Below, in pieces: positions 18,297 through 29,131 of a stretch of 64,000 nucleotides of DNA (its first letter is position 1; the number at the start of each line of letters is the position of its first letter). Where the stretch lies: assembly GCF_023151555.2 (NCBI RefSeq), contig NZ_CP100425.1:806001-870000 (forward strand), in the 5' to 3' direction. Under the pieces are notes generated by a model. The model saw only the letters and a program-made list of their open reading frames with translations. It was not told the origin of the DNA and searched no databases. The translations under genes were made by a program, and so were the position numbers. This stretch comes from Photobacterium sp. CCB-ST2H9 (GTDB lineage Bacteria > Pseudomonadota > Gammaproteobacteria > Enterobacterales > Vibrionaceae).

Positions 18297-19439
18297 TTAT
18301 TTTTCAGCTTGATAAACCACAAATTTATTGTTTTGAGCAATTTGATGTACTTTAGCAAACAGGCGCTTGAGTTTCCCGTCATAGCCCAGATGGCGGTTGC
18401 CTATCACAATCAGCCGGCCATGACGGCGCAGGCAGCGTTTTGCATCGCAGAACATCTGCCAGGCGATATGGTCTGTAATGGTGTTTTGCTGATGGAACGG
18501 CGGATTACACAGCACCAGATCAGCCTCATCATTTACCATACTTTCCAAACAGTTATCTACTTTAGCGGTCAACTGTTTGTTGTTCGTCAGGTTCAGGTCA
18601 GCATTTTCACGGCAGGATGCTGCGGCCATGTAGCTTTCATCGACACAGGTAACGCTGGCTTCCGGATTGAGCCGCGCGGCATGCAGCCCGATCACCCCGT
18701 TTCCGCAGCCCAAATCAATGATATGTTTCAGGGCCGGATCCTGAGGGATGTGCTGCAGAAGCAGCCGGGCACCGATATCCAGACTTTCTCCGGAAAAGAC
18801 ATTGGCATGATTGGTCAGTGTCAGGTTGTACTCCGGGACTTCCCAGCGCTGAACCGCTGGCAATTGTGCCGCAAGTGATTTGTCTGGCTGACAGAAAATC
18901 AACCGGGCTTTTTTCACAGCCAGTGACGTCGTGGTCGGTCCCAGGTGTTTTTCGAACAGTTTCAGTGTCGAAGTATGGATTTCCTTGGCTTTGGCTGCCG
19001 CAATCACTGTGCAGTCGTCAGGTAACGCGGCGCACAGTTGCGTCAGTTGCCAGATCAGCAGACGGTTGTTCTTTGGCAGTTTGATTAAGACCAGCTGTGA
19101 ATTCTCGGGCAGAGCAGCGAGGCAATCCGTAAAGGTCACCGCAGGCAGATTGTTGTCTGCCAGATTCGCTTCACTGGCTTTACGCGCAATATAGGAGTCG
19201 CCTGATGAAACGACCTGTCCCTGTTCAGCGAACCAGCAGGCCAGCGTACCAAAGCTGTCGTTCAGGATCACAATGGGACGCTCTGAATTCAGGGACAGTT
19301 GCTTGGCTTCTTTCATCGCTTCAACCTGATTAATCAGGTATTCATCGGCCGCATCCCAGGCTTGCAGGGTTTCTCGGTTTCGGACGGGATAACGTTGCAG
19401 TTGCAGGCTGCGGCCGTGCAGGGTGAGCTCAGGTTTCAT
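18297..19439 (-). CDS. rlmG: 23S rRNA (guanine-1835-N2)-methyltransferase RlmG
   Basis: Methylates G1835 of 23S rRNA using S-adenosylmethionine. The 380-residue length and the opening ending LQAWDAADEYLINQV match RlmG rather than the shorter RsmC. It has the duplicated layout of this group: a degenerate N-terminal methyltransferase-like half and a catalytic C-terminal half with the SAM loop DLGCGNGVIGLHAA near residue 240 and the motif LCNPPFHQQ near residue 310. The gene lies divergent to bolA and upstream of the yajG-ampG run. Confidence 0.92.
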   Translation of the reverse strand: MKPELTLHGRSLQLQRYPVRNRETLQAWDAADEYLINQVEAMKEAKQLSLNSERPIVILNDSFGTLACWFAEQGQVVSSGDSYIARKASEANLADNNLPAVTFTDCLAALPENSQLVLIKLPKNNRLLIWQLTQLCAALPDDCTVIAAAKAKEIHTSTLKLFEKHLGPTTTSLAVKKARLIFCQPDKSLAAQLPAVQRWEVPEYNLTLTNHANVFSGESLDIGARLLLQHIPQDPALKHIIDLGCGNGVIGLHAARLNPEASVTCVDESYMAAASCRENADLNLTNNKQLTAKVDNCLESMVNDEADLVLCNPPFHQQNTITDHIAWQMFCDAKRCLRRHGRLIVIGNRHLGYDGKLKRLFAKVHQIAQNNKFVVYQAEK

Positions 19440-19613
19440 TCAGGCTATCTTTAGGGTATGTTGTCGGGTTGAATATTTTCGCAGATGCTGGCGAAGCTGC
19501 AAAGACTAACCTGAACACTGTGGCCGATTGTTGTGTCGTTTCCGCAAGTCGCTGCTGTATTTTTCACCAGGATGGTTTTTCAGGCAGCGGACAGCGCCGT
19601 ATCAGGAGGACGT

Positions 19614-19925
19614 ATGATCCAGGAACGTATCGAACAAAAATTACAGCAATCTTTATCTCCGGCTCACCTGGAAGTGGTGAATGAAAGCTATATGCACAAT
19701 GTGCCGGCAGGGGCTGAAAGTCACTTTAAAGTCGTCGTTGTCTGTCATGAATTTGAAGGTCAGCGACTGATCGGTCGCCATAGAATGATAAATACGATTC
19801 TGGCTGATGAGCTGGCGAATCATATCCACGCGCTGGCGATTCACACTTATACACCGGATGAGTGGCAGACGCAGCAGGCTGCACCCGATTCACCCGCTTG
19901 TTTGGGTGGCAGTAAGTTCGGGTAA
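19614..19925 (+). CDS. bolA: BolA family protein
   Basis: A 103-residue BolA protein; these bind monothiol glutaredoxins and iron-sulfur clusters and in E. coli affect morphology and stress genes. The core is [20 protein letters not shown], then [20 protein letters not shown], with the conserved histidines. I start at ATG 19614 ([10 protein letters not shown]), preceded by AGGAGG; the frame runs 27 codons further upstream without similarity. It ends in a terminator and is divergent from rlmG. Confidence 0.93.
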   Translation: MIQERIEQKLQQSLSPAHLEVVNESYMHNVPAGAESHFKVVVVCHEFEGQRLIGRHRMINTILADELANHIHALAIHTYTPDEWQTQQAAPDSPACLGGSKFG

Positions 19926-20594
19926 GTTAAGCTATACCGGCGTTCAGGACTGACAGATAAAAAACCGCAGCTTTGCGGTTTTTTACAGTCTGAAGTTTGA
20001 AGTCGGTAAGTGAGTGATTACTGAATGATGGCGTAAGATGCGTATCGTTCATTTTTTATCCTTGCCGGGTGTGTAAACCTCTTTGACTTCTGCTGGGGCG
20101 TCTATACTGACACCCGGATATCTCAAAGGTGGTTACCTGTGTGAGAGAGTGAAAACATATGTTGCAGAATCGATGCGAAATTGCATGGAATTTTGCTGCT
20201 TTATAGACATCGAATGCGTGAGTTTAACCGACGGTCCTGTGGTGTTGAAAAATTGATACCGGATTGTAAATAGCAGAAAAACACTCTGATCGTGGCAAGT
20301 GCCGGAGGATTCACCGCAAGTGTGCGTTGGGTCAAATTTATCTATCACAGTGATTATTAGCACATCAGCTATCGCTGAATTTCAGTTCGATTAGCGAGGT
20401 TTGCCATAGTAAAAACCAGTTGATTAATGCTAAAATCCGGCCCTCGAAAATACTCGTCATCCAGTTGTGTGATGAAAGAGTAAATAGGATGTTGCGGTGC
20501 TGGTGGTTTCTGATACCGGCTTCGGACCAAGGAAAGTCGTGTCTAAATTGCGCAATAACAAGTTCTTTTTCCCGTTAATGTAGTGCAAGTGCGT
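19926..20594. other. bolA-nqrA intergenic region
   Basis: 669 bp without a convincing gene. It holds the bolA terminator near its left end and must contain the nqr promoter. The best -10-like element is TAAAAT near 20430, but no good -35 pairs with it. A small palindrome ATCACAGTGAT lies at 20344-20354. Short open frames on both strands lack ribosome-binding sites. Confidence 0.5.
19959..19983 (+). terminator. Intrinsic terminator after bolA
   Basis: AAAAACCGCA, a short loop, then TGCGGTTTTTT. Confidence 0.85.
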
Positions 20595-21935
20595 ATGATT
20601 ACAATAAAGAAGGGTCTGGATATCCCAATTGCTGGGACTCCTGCCCAGGCGATAAATGATGGCAAAGCCATCACTCGAGTCGCCTTGCTTGGCGAAGAAT
20701 ACGTCGGCATGCGTCCAACGATGCATGTCCGCGTTGGGGATGTAGTAAAAAAAGGTCAGGTGCTCTTCGAAGATAAGAAGAACCCAGGCGTGAAGTATAC
20801 TGCTCCGGCCAGCGGCAAGGTTGTGGAAGTCAATCGTGGTGCTAAACGTGTTCTCCAGTCTGTCGTCATCGATGTCGAAGGCGAAGAAACGATCACCTTT
20901 AACCGTTACGACAAAGCGCAGCTGTCACAGCTGGACCGCGCTGCTATTGTAGAGCAGTTAGTGGAGTCTGGTATGTGGACGGCAATGCGTACGCGTCCGT
21001 TCAGCAAGGTTCCTGCAATCGATGCTGAAACGCAGGCGATCTTTGTCAATGCAATGGATTCCAACCCATTGGCGGCCAATCCGGAAGTGATCATCAACGA
21101 ACAAGGCGAAGCCTTTGTTGCTGGTCTGACTCTTCTGTCTCGTCTGACAGGTGGCAAAGTTTATGTGTGTAAGTCTGGCGCCAGCCTGCCGCGCAGCAAC
21201 GAAGCCAATGTCGAAGAGCATGTATTCAACGGTCCGCACCCTGCGGGTCTGGTGGGTACACATATCCACAAACTGTTCGGCGCCGACATGAACAATGTTG
21301 CCTGGCACCTGAACTACCAGGATGTGATTGCCTTTGGTCAATTGTTCCTGACTGGTGAGCTGTACGCTGAGCGTGTGGTTTCTCTTGCGGGTCCTGCTGT
21401 GAATGAACCTCGTCTGGTCCGTACTGTGATCGGTGCTTCTGTTGATCAGCTGACTGACGGTGAACTGCTGACCGGTGAACTGCGTGTTCTGTCTGGTTCT
21501 GTGCTGAATGGTATTCATGCCACAGGTTCGCACGCATATCTGGGTCGCTACCACCTGCAGGTGACTGCGCTGCGCGAAGGCCGTGAGAAAGAGTTCATGG
21601 GCTGGATCGCACCTGGTAAGAACAAATTCTCTGTAACACGTGCTTTCTTTAGCCAATTTTTCCCAGGCCAACTGTACAACATGACAACCACTACCAATGG
21701 TAGTGAGCGTTCTATGGTGCCAATCGGTAGCTATGAGCGTGTCATGCCGCTGGACATCGAACCAACACTGCTGTTGCGTGATCTGTGCGCCGGTGATAGC
21801 GATAGTGCCCAACTGCTGGGTGCGCTGGAACTGGATGAAGAAGATCTGGCGCTGTGTACCTTCGTGTGCCCAGGTAAGTATGAGTACGGTCCAATGCTGC
21901 GTGCATGCCTGGACAAGATTGAGAAGGAAGGGTAA
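20595..21935 (+). CDS. nqrA: Na+-translocating NADH:quinone reductase subunit A
   Basis: Peripheral cytoplasmic subunit of Na+-NQR, the sodium-pumping respiratory NADH dehydrogenase. The 446-residue length matches Vibrio cholerae NqrA when started at ATG 20595 ([16 protein letters not shown]). Diagnostic stretches are [49 protein letters not shown], and [16 protein letters not shown] near the end. First gene of nqrABCDEF, three bases ahead of nqrB. The frame can start four codons earlier at GTG 20583, but neither start has a strong ribosome-binding site. Confidence 0.97.
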   Translation: MITIKKGLDIPIAGTPAQAINDGKAITRVALLGEEYVGMRPTMHVRVGDVVKKGQVLFEDKKNPGVKYTAPASGKVVEVNRGAKRVLQSVVIDVEGEETITFNRYDKAQLSQLDRAAIVEQLVESGMWTAMRTRPFSKVPAIDAETQAIFVNAMDSNPLAANPEVIINEQGEAFVAGLTLLSRLTGGKVYVCKSGASLPRSNEANVEEHVFNGPHPAGLVGTHIHKLFGADMNNVAWHLNYQDVIAFGQLFLTGELYAERVVSLAGPAVNEPRLVRTVIGASVDQLTDGELLTGELRVLSGSVLNGIHATGSHAYLGRYHLQVTALREGREKEFMGWIAPGKNKFSVTRAFFSQFFPGQLYNMTTTTNGSERSMVPIGSYERVMPLDIEPTLLLRDLCAGDSDSAQLLGALELDEEDLALCTFVCPGKYEYGPMLRACLDKIEKEG

Positions 21936-21938
21936 TTC

Positions 21939-23183
21939 ATGAGCCTCAAGAATTTCCTCGAGCAGATCGAACACCACTTTGAGCCAGGTGGTAAGCATGA
22001 GAAGTGGTTTGCACTGTACGAAGCAGTTGCAACCGTGCTTTATACCCCAGGTATGGTGACCCGTACCGGCTCTCACGTACGTGACAGTATCGACCTGAAA
22101 CGTATCATGATTATGGTCTGGTTGGCCGTATTCCCGGCAATGTTCTGGGGTATGTACAACGTGGGCCATCAGGCTGTTGCTGGTCTGAACCACCTGTATG
22201 CCGGTGCAGAACTGGTGAAAGTGATTCAGGGCGACTGGCATTACTGGCTGACCGAAGCGCTGGGCGGCACCTTAGGTGCTGATGCAGGCTGGGGCAGCAA
22301 AATGTTGCTGGGTGCAACTTACTTCCTGCCAATCTACGCGACTGTATTTATCGTCGGTGGTTTCTGGGAAGTGCTGTTCTGTATGATCCGTAAGCACGAA
22401 GTGAACGAAGGTTTCTTTGTCACCTCGATTCTGTTTGCGCTGATCGTGCCGCCAACACTGCCTTTATGGCAGGCAGCCCTGGGTATTACCTTTGGTGTTG
22501 TTGTGGCGAAAGAAGTCTTCGGTGGTACTGGCCGTAACTTCCTGAACCCTGCACTGGCTGGTCGTGCTTTCCTGTTCTTCGCATATCCTGCTCAGATCTC
22601 TGGTGATCTGGTGTGGACTGCTGCCGATGGTTTCTCTGGTGCAACAGCACTGAGCCAGTGGGCGAGCGGTGGTCAGGCTGCAGTCGTGAATACTGTGACT
22701 GGCGAAGCGATTAGCTGGATGGATGCTTTCATTGGCCGTATTCCTGGTTCAATTGGTGAAGTTTCAACGCTGTTCATTCTGATCGGTGGTGCCTTCATTG
22801 TTTACCTGGGTATTGCGTCCTGGCGCATCATCGCCGGTACGCTGATCGGTATGGTTGCGGCTGCAACGCTGTTCAACATCATTGGTTCTGAAACAAATGC
22901 AATGTTCAGCATGCCATGGCACTGGCACCTGGTTCTGGGTGGTTTTGCGTTCGGTATGATGTTCATGGCAACTGACCCGGTTTCTGCTGCTTTCACCAAT
23001 AAAGGTAAGTGGTGGTATGGTGCATTGATCGGCGTGATGGCTGTTCTGATTCGTGTGGTGAACCCTGCGTATCCGGAAGGCATGATGCTGGCGATTCTGT
23101 TCGCTAACCTGTTTGCACCGCTGTTTGACCATGCAGTGATTCAAGGCAACATCAAACGGAGACTGGCTCGTCATGTCAAGTAA
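21939..23183 (+). CDS. nqrB: Na+-NQR subunit B
   Basis: Integral membrane subunit, 414 residues with about ten hydrophobic spans. It carries covalently bound FMN on the threonine of the motif SGAT ([13 protein letters not shown], near residue 235), attached by the ApbE encoded downstream, and also binds riboflavin. It takes part in the sodium channel. The opening [20 protein letters not shown] is the family start. Its 3' end overlaps nqrC by 11 bp. Confidence 0.97.
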   Translation: MSLKNFLEQIEHHFEPGGKHEKWFALYEAVATVLYTPGMVTRTGSHVRDSIDLKRIMIMVWLAVFPAMFWGMYNVGHQAVAGLNHLYAGAELVKVIQGDWHYWLTEALGGTLGADAGWGSKMLLGATYFLPIYATVFIVGGFWEVLFCMIRKHEVNEGFFVTSILFALIVPPTLPLWQAALGITFGVVVAKEVFGGTGRNFLNPALAGRAFLFFAYPAQISGDLVWTAADGFSGATALSQWASGGQAAVVNTVTGEAISWMDAFIGRIPGSIGEVSTLFILIGGAFIVYLGIASWRIIAGTLIGMVAAATLFNIIGSETNAMFSMPWHWHLVLGGFAFGMMFMATDPVSAAFTNKGKWWYGALIGVMAVLIRVVNPAYPEGMMLAILFANLFAPLFDHAVIQGNIKRRLARHVK

Positions 23184-23964
23184 GAACGATAGCATCAAGA
23201 AAACGCTGACCGTTGTTGTTGCCCTGAGTCTGGTGTGCTCGATTGTGGTTTCAACAGCAGCAGTTATGCTGCGTCCGATGCAGCAAGATAACGCTAAGCT
23301 GGACGTACAACGGAATATCCTGTCTGTTGCAGGTTTACTGCAAGATGGTGTGAATGTTGGTAAGACTTACAATCAGTACATTGAACCAAAACTGGTTGAT
23401 CTGAAAACCGGCAACTTCGTCGATAGCGTAGACGGCATGGACGCGGCAAAATATGACCAGCGTGATGCAGCAAAAAATCCAGCTCTGTCTGTGAAGCTTG
23501 ATCCAGCGAGTGACCCAGCGAAGCTGATTCGTCTGGCAAACGTTGCCAAGATTTATCTGGTTAAAGATGACAACAATCAGATCCAGAAGCTGATCCTGCC
23601 TGTGAATGGTAAGGGCCTGTGGTCGATGATGTACGCATTCGTTGCGGTTGAAACCGACGGAAACACAGTGTCTGGCATCACTTACTACGAGCAGGGGGAA
23701 ACTCCTGGACTGGGTGGTGAAGTCGAAAACCCTAAATGGCGTGCTCAGTGGGAAGGCAAAAAACTGTTTGATGACAGTTTTAAACCTGCAATCCATGTCG
23801 TGAAAGGTGGCGCACCTGAAGGTGATGCTCACGGTATCGACGGCCTGTCAGGTGCAACTCTGACAAGTAACGGCGTGCAGAATACCTTCAAGTTCTGGTT
23901 GGGCGAAAACGGCTTTGGTCCGTTCCTGACGAAAGTGCGTAACGGAGGCCTGAACAATGGCTGA
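23173..23964 (+). CDS. nqrC: Na+-NQR subunit C
   Basis: A 263-residue subunit with one N-terminal membrane span ([21 protein letters not shown]) and a periplasmic FMN-binding domain. The flavin threonine is in [13 protein letters not shown] near residue 225, the target of ApbE. It relays electrons within the complex. Its start overlaps nqrB by 11 bp and its end overlaps nqrD by 8 bp, so translation of the operon is tightly coupled. Confidence 0.97.
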   Translation: MSSKNDSIKKTLTVVVALSLVCSIVVSTAAVMLRPMQQDNAKLDVQRNILSVAGLLQDGVNVGKTYNQYIEPKLVDLKTGNFVDSVDGMDAAKYDQRDAAKNPALSVKLDPASDPAKLIRLANVAKIYLVKDDNNQIQKLILPVNGKGLWSMMYAFVAVETDGNTVSGITYYEQGETPGLGGEVENPKWRAQWEGKKLFDDSFKPAIHVVKGGAPEGDAHGIDGLSGATLTSNGVQNTFKFWLGENGFGPFLTKVRNGGLNNG

Positions 23965-24589
23965 TACTAAAGAAATGAAAAAAGTCCTGTTTGGGCCGAT
24001 CCTGAGTAACAACCCGATCGCCCTTCAGGTACTGGGCGTGTGTTCAGCTTTGGCTGTAACCACGAAACTGGAAACAGCGTTTGTAATGGCGCTTGCGGTA
24101 ACTTTTGTTACAGCATTTTCCAACTTCTTTGTTTCTCTGGTACGTAACCAAATCCCGAGCAGTGTCCGTATTATCGCGCAGATGGCGATTATTGCGTCTC
24201 TGGTTATCGTGGTTGACCAGATCCTGAAAGCATACGTTTACGACATCTCTAAACAGCTGTCTGTATTCGTTGGTCTGATCATCACGAACTGTATCGTGAT
24301 GGGCCGTGCAGAAGCATATGCCATGAAGTCTGCACCACTGCCGTCTCTGCTGGATGGTGTGGGTAACGGTCTGGGTTACGGTTTCGTTCTGCTGACGGTT
24401 GGTTTCTTCCGTGAGCTGCTGGGCTCAGGCAAACTTTTCGGTATGCAGGTGCTGCCGCTGATCTCTGAAGGTGGCTGGTATCAGCCAAACGGTATCATGC
24501 TGCTGGCTCCGTCTGCCTTCTTCCTGATTGGCTTCCTGATCTGGACACTGCGTACTTTCCGTCCGGAACAAGTTGAAGCGAAGGAGTAA
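23957..24589 (+). CDS. nqrD: Na+-NQR subunit D
   Basis: A 210-residue membrane subunit with six hydrophobic spans, homologous to NqrE and to RnfE. Together NqrD and NqrE hold an iron centre within the membrane between conserved cysteines ([15 protein letters not shown] and [15 protein letters not shown] here). Starts 8 bp before the nqrC stop. Confidence 0.97.
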   Translation: MADTKEMKKVLFGPILSNNPIALQVLGVCSALAVTTKLETAFVMALAVTFVTAFSNFFVSLVRNQIPSSVRIIAQMAIIASLVIVVDQILKAYVYDISKQLSVFVGLIITNCIVMGRAEAYAMKSAPLPSLLDGVGNGLGYGFVLLTVGFFRELLGSGKLFGMQVLPLISEGGWYQPNGIMLLAPSAFFLIGFLIWTLRTFRPEQVEAKE

Positions 24590-24596
24590 GGGAAAC

Positions 24597-25193
24597 ATGG
24601 AACATTATATTAGCTTACTGGTTCGCTCGATTTTCATCGAGAACATGGCGCTGTCTTTCTTCCTGGGGATGTGTACATTCCTGGCGGTTTCTAAGAAAGT
24701 CAAAACCTCTTTTGGTTTGGGGGTCGCGGTTACCGTTGTACTGACCATCTCTGTGCCGGTGAACAACCTGGTTTATAACCTGCTGTTGAAAGACGGTGCA
24801 ATTGCTGAAGGCGTGGACCTGACGTTCCTGAACTTCATCACCTTCATCGGTGTGATTGCGGCACTGGTACAGATTCTGGAAATGATTCTGGACCGTTTCT
24901 TCCCGCCGCTGTACAACGCGTTAGGTATCTTCCTGCCGTTGATCACCGTGAACTGTGCAATCTTCGGTGGCGTATCCTTCATGGTACAGCGTGACTACAA
25001 CTTTGCTGAATCTGTGGTATACGGTTTTGGCTCTGGTGTGGGCTGGATGCTGGCAATCGTTGCTCTGGCGGGTATCCGTGAGAAGCTGAAATATGCTGAC
25101 GTACCAGCGGGCCTGCGTGGTCTGGGTATCACCTTTATCACGGTCGGTCTTATGGCGTTGGGCTTCATGTCCTTCTCCGGTGTACAGCTGTAA
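24597..25193 (+). CDS. nqrE: Na+-NQR subunit E
   Basis: A 198-residue membrane subunit with six spans. Conserved cysteine segments are [16 protein letters not shown] and [16 protein letters not shown], which with NqrD form the intramembrane iron site. I use ATG 24597 ([13 protein letters not shown]), the family start, with AAGGGAAAC before it; the frame extends eight codons upstream over the nqrD end. Seven bases separate it from nqrD. Confidence 0.97.
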   Translation: MEHYISLLVRSIFIENMALSFFLGMCTFLAVSKKVKTSFGLGVAVTVVLTISVPVNNLVYNLLLKDGAIAEGVDLTFLNFITFIGVIAALVQILEMILDRFFPPLYNALGIFLPLITVNCAIFGGVSFMVQRDYNFAESVVYGFGSGVGWMLAIVALAGIREKLKYADVPAGLRGLGITFITVGLMALGFMSFSGVQL

Positions 25194-25215
25194 TCAGGAT
25201 ATTAAGGAATAATTC

Positions 25216-26442
25216 ATGAATGTTATTATTCTTGGCGTAGTTATGTTTACCTTGATTATCCTGGCTCTGGTTTTAGTGATCCTGTTCGCTAAATCCAAGC
25301 TGGTACCATCAGGTGACATTACTATTCTAATCAACAACGACCCGGAAAAAGCGATTACGACCCCTGCGGGTGGTAAGCTTCTGGGTGCGCTGGCGAGCAA
25401 CGGTATTTTCGTATCTTCTGCTTGCGGTGGTGGTGGCTCATGTGGTCAGTGCCGTGTGAAAATCAAATCAGGCGGCGGTGACATCCTGCCAACTGAGCTG
25501 GATCACATTACTAAAGGTGAAGCCCGTGAAGGTGAGCGTCTGTCCTGTCAGGTCAACGTGAAAGCCGACATGGACATCGAGCTGCCAGAAGAAATCTTTG
25601 GTGTGAAGAAGTGGGAATGTACTGTTATCTCTAACGATAACAAGGCAACCTTCATCAAAGAACTGAAGCTGGGTATCCCGGATGGCGAATCTGTACCTTT
25701 CCGTGCAGGTGGTTACATCCAGATCGAAGCGCCTGCTCACCATGTGAAGTATGCTGATTACGACATTCCTGAAGAGTATCGTGAGGACTGGGATAAATTT
25801 AACCTGTTCCGTTACGAGTCTAAAGTGAATGATCACACAATCCGTGCATACTCAATGGCGAACTATCCGGAAGAGGAAGGCATTATCATGCTGAACGTGC
25901 GTATTGCTACGCCGCCACCTCGTAACCCGGATGTACCACCAGGTATCATGTCTTCTTACATCTGGTCACTGAAAGCCGGTGATAAAGTAACGATTTCAGG
26001 TCCGTTTGGTGAGTTCTTCGCGAAAGACACAGATGCAGAAATGGTCTTCATCGGTGGTGGTGCGGGTATGGCGCCTATGCGTTCTCACATCTTCGACCAG
26101 CTGAAGCGTCTGCACTCTAAGCGTAAGATGACCTTCTGGTATGGTGCTCGTTCTAAGCGTGAAATGTTCTACGTAGAAGATTTCGACATGCTGCAAGACG
26201 AGAACGATAACTTTAAGTGGTACTGTGCCCTGTCTGATCCGATGCCTGAGGATAACTGGGACGGTTACACTGGCTTCATCCACAACGTGCTGTATGAAAA
26301 CTACCTGAAAGATCATGAAGCACCGGAAGACTGCGAATACTACATGTGTGGTCCACCGATGATGAATGCCGCTGTTATCAGCATGCTGAAAGACCTGGGT
26401 GTTGAAGATGAAAACATCCTGCTGGATGACTTCGGCGGCTAA
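25216..26442 (+). CDS. nqrF: Na+-NQR subunit F (NADH dehydrogenase, FAD and 2Fe-2S)
   Basis: Electron-input subunit: oxidises NADH through FAD and passes electrons to a 2Fe-2S cluster. The 408-residue protein has one N-terminal span ([20 protein letters not shown]), a ferredoxin domain with cluster cysteines in [15 protein letters not shown] plus a later one in GERLSCQV, an FAD domain with [11 protein letters not shown], and an NADH domain with [15 protein letters not shown] and [13 protein letters not shown]. It ends in the characteristic LLDDFGG. A terminator follows, so apbE is expressed separately or by read-through. Confidence 0.98.
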   Translation: MNVIILGVVMFTLIILALVLVILFAKSKLVPSGDITILINNDPEKAITTPAGGKLLGALASNGIFVSSACGGGGSCGQCRVKIKSGGGDILPTELDHITKGEAREGERLSCQVNVKADMDIELPEEIFGVKKWECTVISNDNKATFIKELKLGIPDGESVPFRAGGYIQIEAPAHHVKYADYDIPEEYREDWDKFNLFRYESKVNDHTIRAYSMANYPEEEGIIMLNVRIATPPPRNPDVPPGIMSSYIWSLKAGDKVTISGPFGEFFAKDTDAEMVFIGGGAGMAPMRSHIFDQLKRLHSKRKMTFWYGARSKREMFYVEDFDMLQDENDNFKWYCALSDPMPEDNWDGYTGFIHNVLYENYLKDHEAPEDCEYYMCGPPMMNAAVISMLKDLGVEDENILLDDFGG

Positions 26443-26465
26443 GACAGCCTGAAGCATCATTCAAG

Positions 26466-26495
26466 AATGGCTGATCCTCTGGGTCAGCCATTTTT
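26466..26495 (+). terminator. Intrinsic terminator after nqrF
   Basis: AATGGCTGA, a 9-base loop, TCAGCCATT, then T run. It divides the structural genes from the maturation genes apbE and nqrM. Confidence 0.8.
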
Positions 26496-26594
26496 CGTCA
26501 ACCAATCCCTGATTTATCCTTTGAGAGCCCAAAGCACTCACACCGTGATACCGGTGTCTGAGTGGATATGTTCTGAATTTTGGAGATCCCTTGC

Positions 26595-27617
26595 ATGAAA
26601 AGACTCTTCACCCGAGCGATGATGCTGCTGGTGATGGCACTGGTTATCAGTGGCTGTAGCGAACAACGTCAGCTGATTCACCTGAACGGCTCAACGATGG
26701 GGACATACTATTCAATTAAGTTGATTAAGCAGGAAGGCTTACCAAGCGAAGCTGAACTTCAGAAAGAGATCGATCGGCGCCTGGAACTGGTCAATGACCA
26801 GATGTCGACCTATCGTAAGCTCTCCGAGCTCAGTCAATTTAACCAGCACACCAGCAGCGAGCCGTTTGAAGTTTCAGCGGATACGGCTAAAGTCGTCAAA
26901 GAAGCGATTCGTTTGTCTGAGCTGACAGATGGCGCACTGGATGTGACTGTTGGTCCACTGGTGAACCTGTGGAGTTTTGGTCCGGAAGCACGGCCTGAGG
27001 TGATCCCGACGGATGCTGATTTGGAAGAACGGCGTAAGGAAGTCGGCATTGAGCATCTGAAAGTTGCCGGAAATACTTTAATAAAAGATCTGCCTGGGCT
27101 GTATGTTGATTTATCATCGATTGCCAAGGGATACGGTGTTGATGTGGTGGCAGATTATATTGCCTCCATGGGTGCTCAGGATTATCTGGTTGAAATTGGC
27201 GGCGAAATCCGCCTGAAAGGCAATAATCTGGAAGGTGTGCCATGGCGCATTGCTATCGAGAAGCCGACTCAGGACGGCAGCCGTGCTATCCAGGAAGTGA
27301 TTGAGCCAGTCGAAATGGCTGTAGCAACATCCGGAGATTATCGTAACTATTTTGAAGAAAATGGTGTACGCTACTCGCATCTGATTAACCCGAAGACCGG
27401 GAAGCCAATCACAAACCGTGTTGTGTCTGTGACCGTTTTGCATCCGTCATGTATGACAGCGGATGCGCTGGCAACCGCGTTTTCTGTGATGGGTGAAGAA
27501 AAGGCAATTGCACTGGCAAACAAAGAAAACCTGCCGGTACTGCTGATTGTGAGCACAGACGAAGGCTTTAAAGAGTACAGTTCTGAGGCTTTTGCCCCTT
27601 ACATGCAGAAAAAGTAA
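26595..27617 (+). CDS. apbE: FAD:protein FMN transferase ApbE
   Basis: Periplasmic lipoprotein of 340 residues that attaches FMN from FAD to the threonines of NqrB and NqrC. The signal ends in a lipobox (VMALVISGC). ApbE motifs are LNGSTMGTYYSIKLI, MSTYRKLSELSQFNQ, VDLSSIAKGYGVDVVADY, VEIGGEIRLKGNN, and SHLINPKTGKPI, with the magnesium-binding MTADALATAFSVMG near the end. I start at ATG 26595 (MKRLFTRAMM), preceded by GGAG, rather than the TTG at 26580. It is positioned between nqrF and nqrM, as is usual in vibrios. Confidence 0.96.
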   Translation: MKRLFTRAMMLLVMALVISGCSEQRQLIHLNGSTMGTYYSIKLIKQEGLPSEAELQKEIDRRLELVNDQMSTYRKLSELSQFNQHTSSEPFEVSADTAKVVKEAIRLSELTDGALDVTVGPLVNLWSFGPEARPEVIPTDADLEERRKEVGIEHLKVAGNTLIKDLPGLYVDLSSIAKGYGVDVVADYIASMGAQDYLVEIGGEIRLKGNNLEGVPWRIAIEKPTQDGSRAIQEVIEPVEMAVATSGDYRNYFEENGVRYSHLINPKTGKPITNRVVSVTVLHPSCMTADALATAFSVMGEEKAIALANKENLPVLLIVSTDEGFKEYSSEAFAPYMQKK

Positions 27618-27631
27618 TCTGAGAGCATAGT

Positions 27632-27853
27632 ATGTTGGTATATGTAGCAACTTTTGGTGTGTTTCTGTTGGTCATCGTAGCGATGGCTGTGGGTTATATC
27701 TTCCAGCGCAAAACCGTTGCCGGTAGCTGCGGTGGGTTAGGGGCCGTTGGCATCGAGAAAGAATGTGACTGCCCGGAACCCTGTGATAAGCGTCTGAAGC
27801 GTGAAGCCCGCGCTGCCAAACAAGCAGAATGGAAAAAGAATCAGATTATCTGA
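27632..27853 (+). CDS. nqrM: Na+-NQR maturation protein NqrM
   Basis: A 73-residue DUF539 protein needed to assemble active Na+-NQR, probably by delivering iron to the NqrD/NqrE site. One N-terminal membrane span (VATFGVFLLVIVAMAVGYIF) is followed by four cysteines: GSCGGL and then CDCPEPC. The basic tail RLKREARAAKQAEWKKNQ is likely cytoplasmic. It follows apbE by 14 bp and precedes a strong terminator. Confidence 0.95.
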   Translation: MLVYVATFGVFLLVIVAMAVGYIFQRKTVAGSCGGLGAVGIEKECDCPEPCDKRLKREARAAKQAEWKKNQII

Positions 27854-27881
27854 GAAATTCACTTTTCCCGGAAAGTATTTC

Positions 27882-27907
27882 AAAGCCCGTGATTTTCACG
27901 GGCTTTT
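27882..27907 (+). terminator. Intrinsic terminator after nqrM
   Basis: AAAGCCCGTGA, a 3-base loop, TCACGGGCTTTTT. Confidence 0.9.
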
Positions 27908-27943
27908 TGCTGCTCGCTATCTGACGGTTCGGCGCTTATAATA

Positions 27944-27959
27944 CTGTATATAAAAACAG
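27944..27959 (+). promoter_or_regulatory. LexA (SOS) box upstream of dinB
   Basis: CTGTATATAAAAACAG fits the gammaproteobacterial SOS box CTG-N10-CAG with an AT-rich core. It lies 26 bp before the dinB start, which indicates repression by LexA and DNA-damage induction. Confidence 0.85.
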
Positions 27960-27985
27960 TTTATTCGATATAAAGCACGTCTGTT

Positions 27986-29068
27986 ATGTCAGAGAATGAT
28001 TCCGGGCAACCTGCACAGAAGAAAATCATCCATGTTGATATGGACTGCTTTTTTGCAGCGGTTGAAATGCGTGACAATCCGGCACTTCAGCAGGTGCCGA
28101 TTGCGATCGGAGGTCGCTCTGAGCAGCGGGGTGTGATCAGTACCTGTAACTACCTTGCCAGGAAATTTGGTGTGCGTTCTGCAATGCCAACGGCTCAGGC
28201 CATGAAGCTCTGTCCGGATTTAGTCCTGATCCCGGGCAGAATGTCTGTTTACAAAGAAGCATCCCAGCAGATCCGCGAAATTTTCCAGCGTTATACATCC
28301 CTCATTGAGCCATTATCTCTGGATGAAGCTTACCTTGATGTCACCCTTTGCCCCTTACATCGGGGGTCTGCAACCCTGATTGCGCAGGATATTCGTCAGG
28401 CGATCCGCGAGGAATTGCACCTCACGGCATCTGCGGGTATTGCGCCGGTCAAGTTTATTGCCAAGATTGCTTCGGATATGAATAAACCTGACGGGCAGTT
28501 TGTGGTGACTCCGGCAGATATCCCGGCATTTGTCGCGGAACTGCCTCTGGAGAAAATACCCGGGGTTGGCAAAGTGACTATTCAAAAGTTGCATGAACAT
28601 GGCCTGTATCTGGGCAAAGATGTGCAGGCATACGACAGGACAAAACTGTTACAGCAGTTTGGTAAATTTGGTCAGTCACTCTGGTCGCGGGCACACGGCA
28701 TTGATGAACGAGAAGTGGTCGTTTCACGAGAGCGGAAGTCAGTGGGCGTTGAACGAACATTCTCGCAAAATATCCGTGAATATGATGAGTGCTGGCAAGT
28801 CATTGAGCGGCTGTATCCGGAGCTGGAATCAAGGCTGAAAAGAGTCCGTCCTGATCTTCGGATCGCCCGGCAGAGCATTAAGATTAAGTTTGCTGATTTC
28901 CAGCAAACGACAGTCGAACATAGCCAGCCAGTTCTGGAGAAACGTCAGTTTGCGGTCTTGCTGAGTGAAGCGCTGACCAGACAAAAAGGCCGTGAAATCC
29001 GGTTGATCGGGATGAGTGTGGGACTGGAACTGGGAACCAAGGCCCAGCAGCTTTCCTTTAACTGGTAA
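27986..29068 (+). CDS. dinB: DNA polymerase IV (Y family)
   Basis: Error-prone translesion polymerase, 360 residues. Y-family motifs are [19 protein letters not shown] at the N-terminus with the first catalytic aspartate, and [14 protein letters not shown] near residue 100 with the acidic pair. The helix-hairpin-helix region [19 protein letters not shown] is near residue 180 and the little-finger domain follows. The protein ends without an obvious beta-clamp motif beyond [12 protein letters not shown], whose QLSF resembles one. An SOS box lies directly upstream. Confidence 0.96.
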   Translation: MSENDSGQPAQKKIIHVDMDCFFAAVEMRDNPALQQVPIAIGGRSEQRGVISTCNYLARKFGVRSAMPTAQAMKLCPDLVLIPGRMSVYKEASQQIREIFQRYTSLIEPLSLDEAYLDVTLCPLHRGSATLIAQDIRQAIREELHLTASAGIAPVKFIAKIASDMNKPDGQFVVTPADIPAFVAELPLEKIPGVGKVTIQKLHEHGLYLGKDVQAYDRTKLLQQFGKFGQSLWSRAHGIDEREVVVSRERKSVGVERTFSQNIREYDECWQVIERLYPELESRLKRVRPDLRIARQSIKIKFADFQQTTVEHSQPVLEKRQFAVLLSEALTRQKGREIRLIGMSVGLELGTKAQQLSFNW

Positions 29069-29080
29069 CTCATGAAAGAA

Positions 29081-29104
29081 AAAGGGAGCCTGTGGCTCCC
29101 CTTG
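29081..29104. terminator. Hairpin between convergent dinB and pepD
   Basis: AAAGGGAGCC, a 3-base loop, GGCTCCCCTT. It lies 12 bp after the dinB stop and 28 bp beyond the pepD stop, so it can serve both strands. Confidence 0.65.
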
Positions 29105-29131
29105 ACATTCAGAGGTTCATTGTGACCGGAA

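Noticed and set aside
20085..20118. TTGACT and TATACT upstream of nqrA considered as a promoter
   Set aside because: The spacer is only 14 bp, too short for sigma-70, and the site is about 480 bp from nqrA.
20133..20363. 76-codon minus-strand frame upstream of nqrA
   Set aside because: No ribosome-binding site, no recognisable feature, and it lies in the presumed nqr control region.
20958..22241. 427-codon open frame opposite nqrA and nqrB
   Set aside because: It spans two conserved genes on the other strand and shows no domain.
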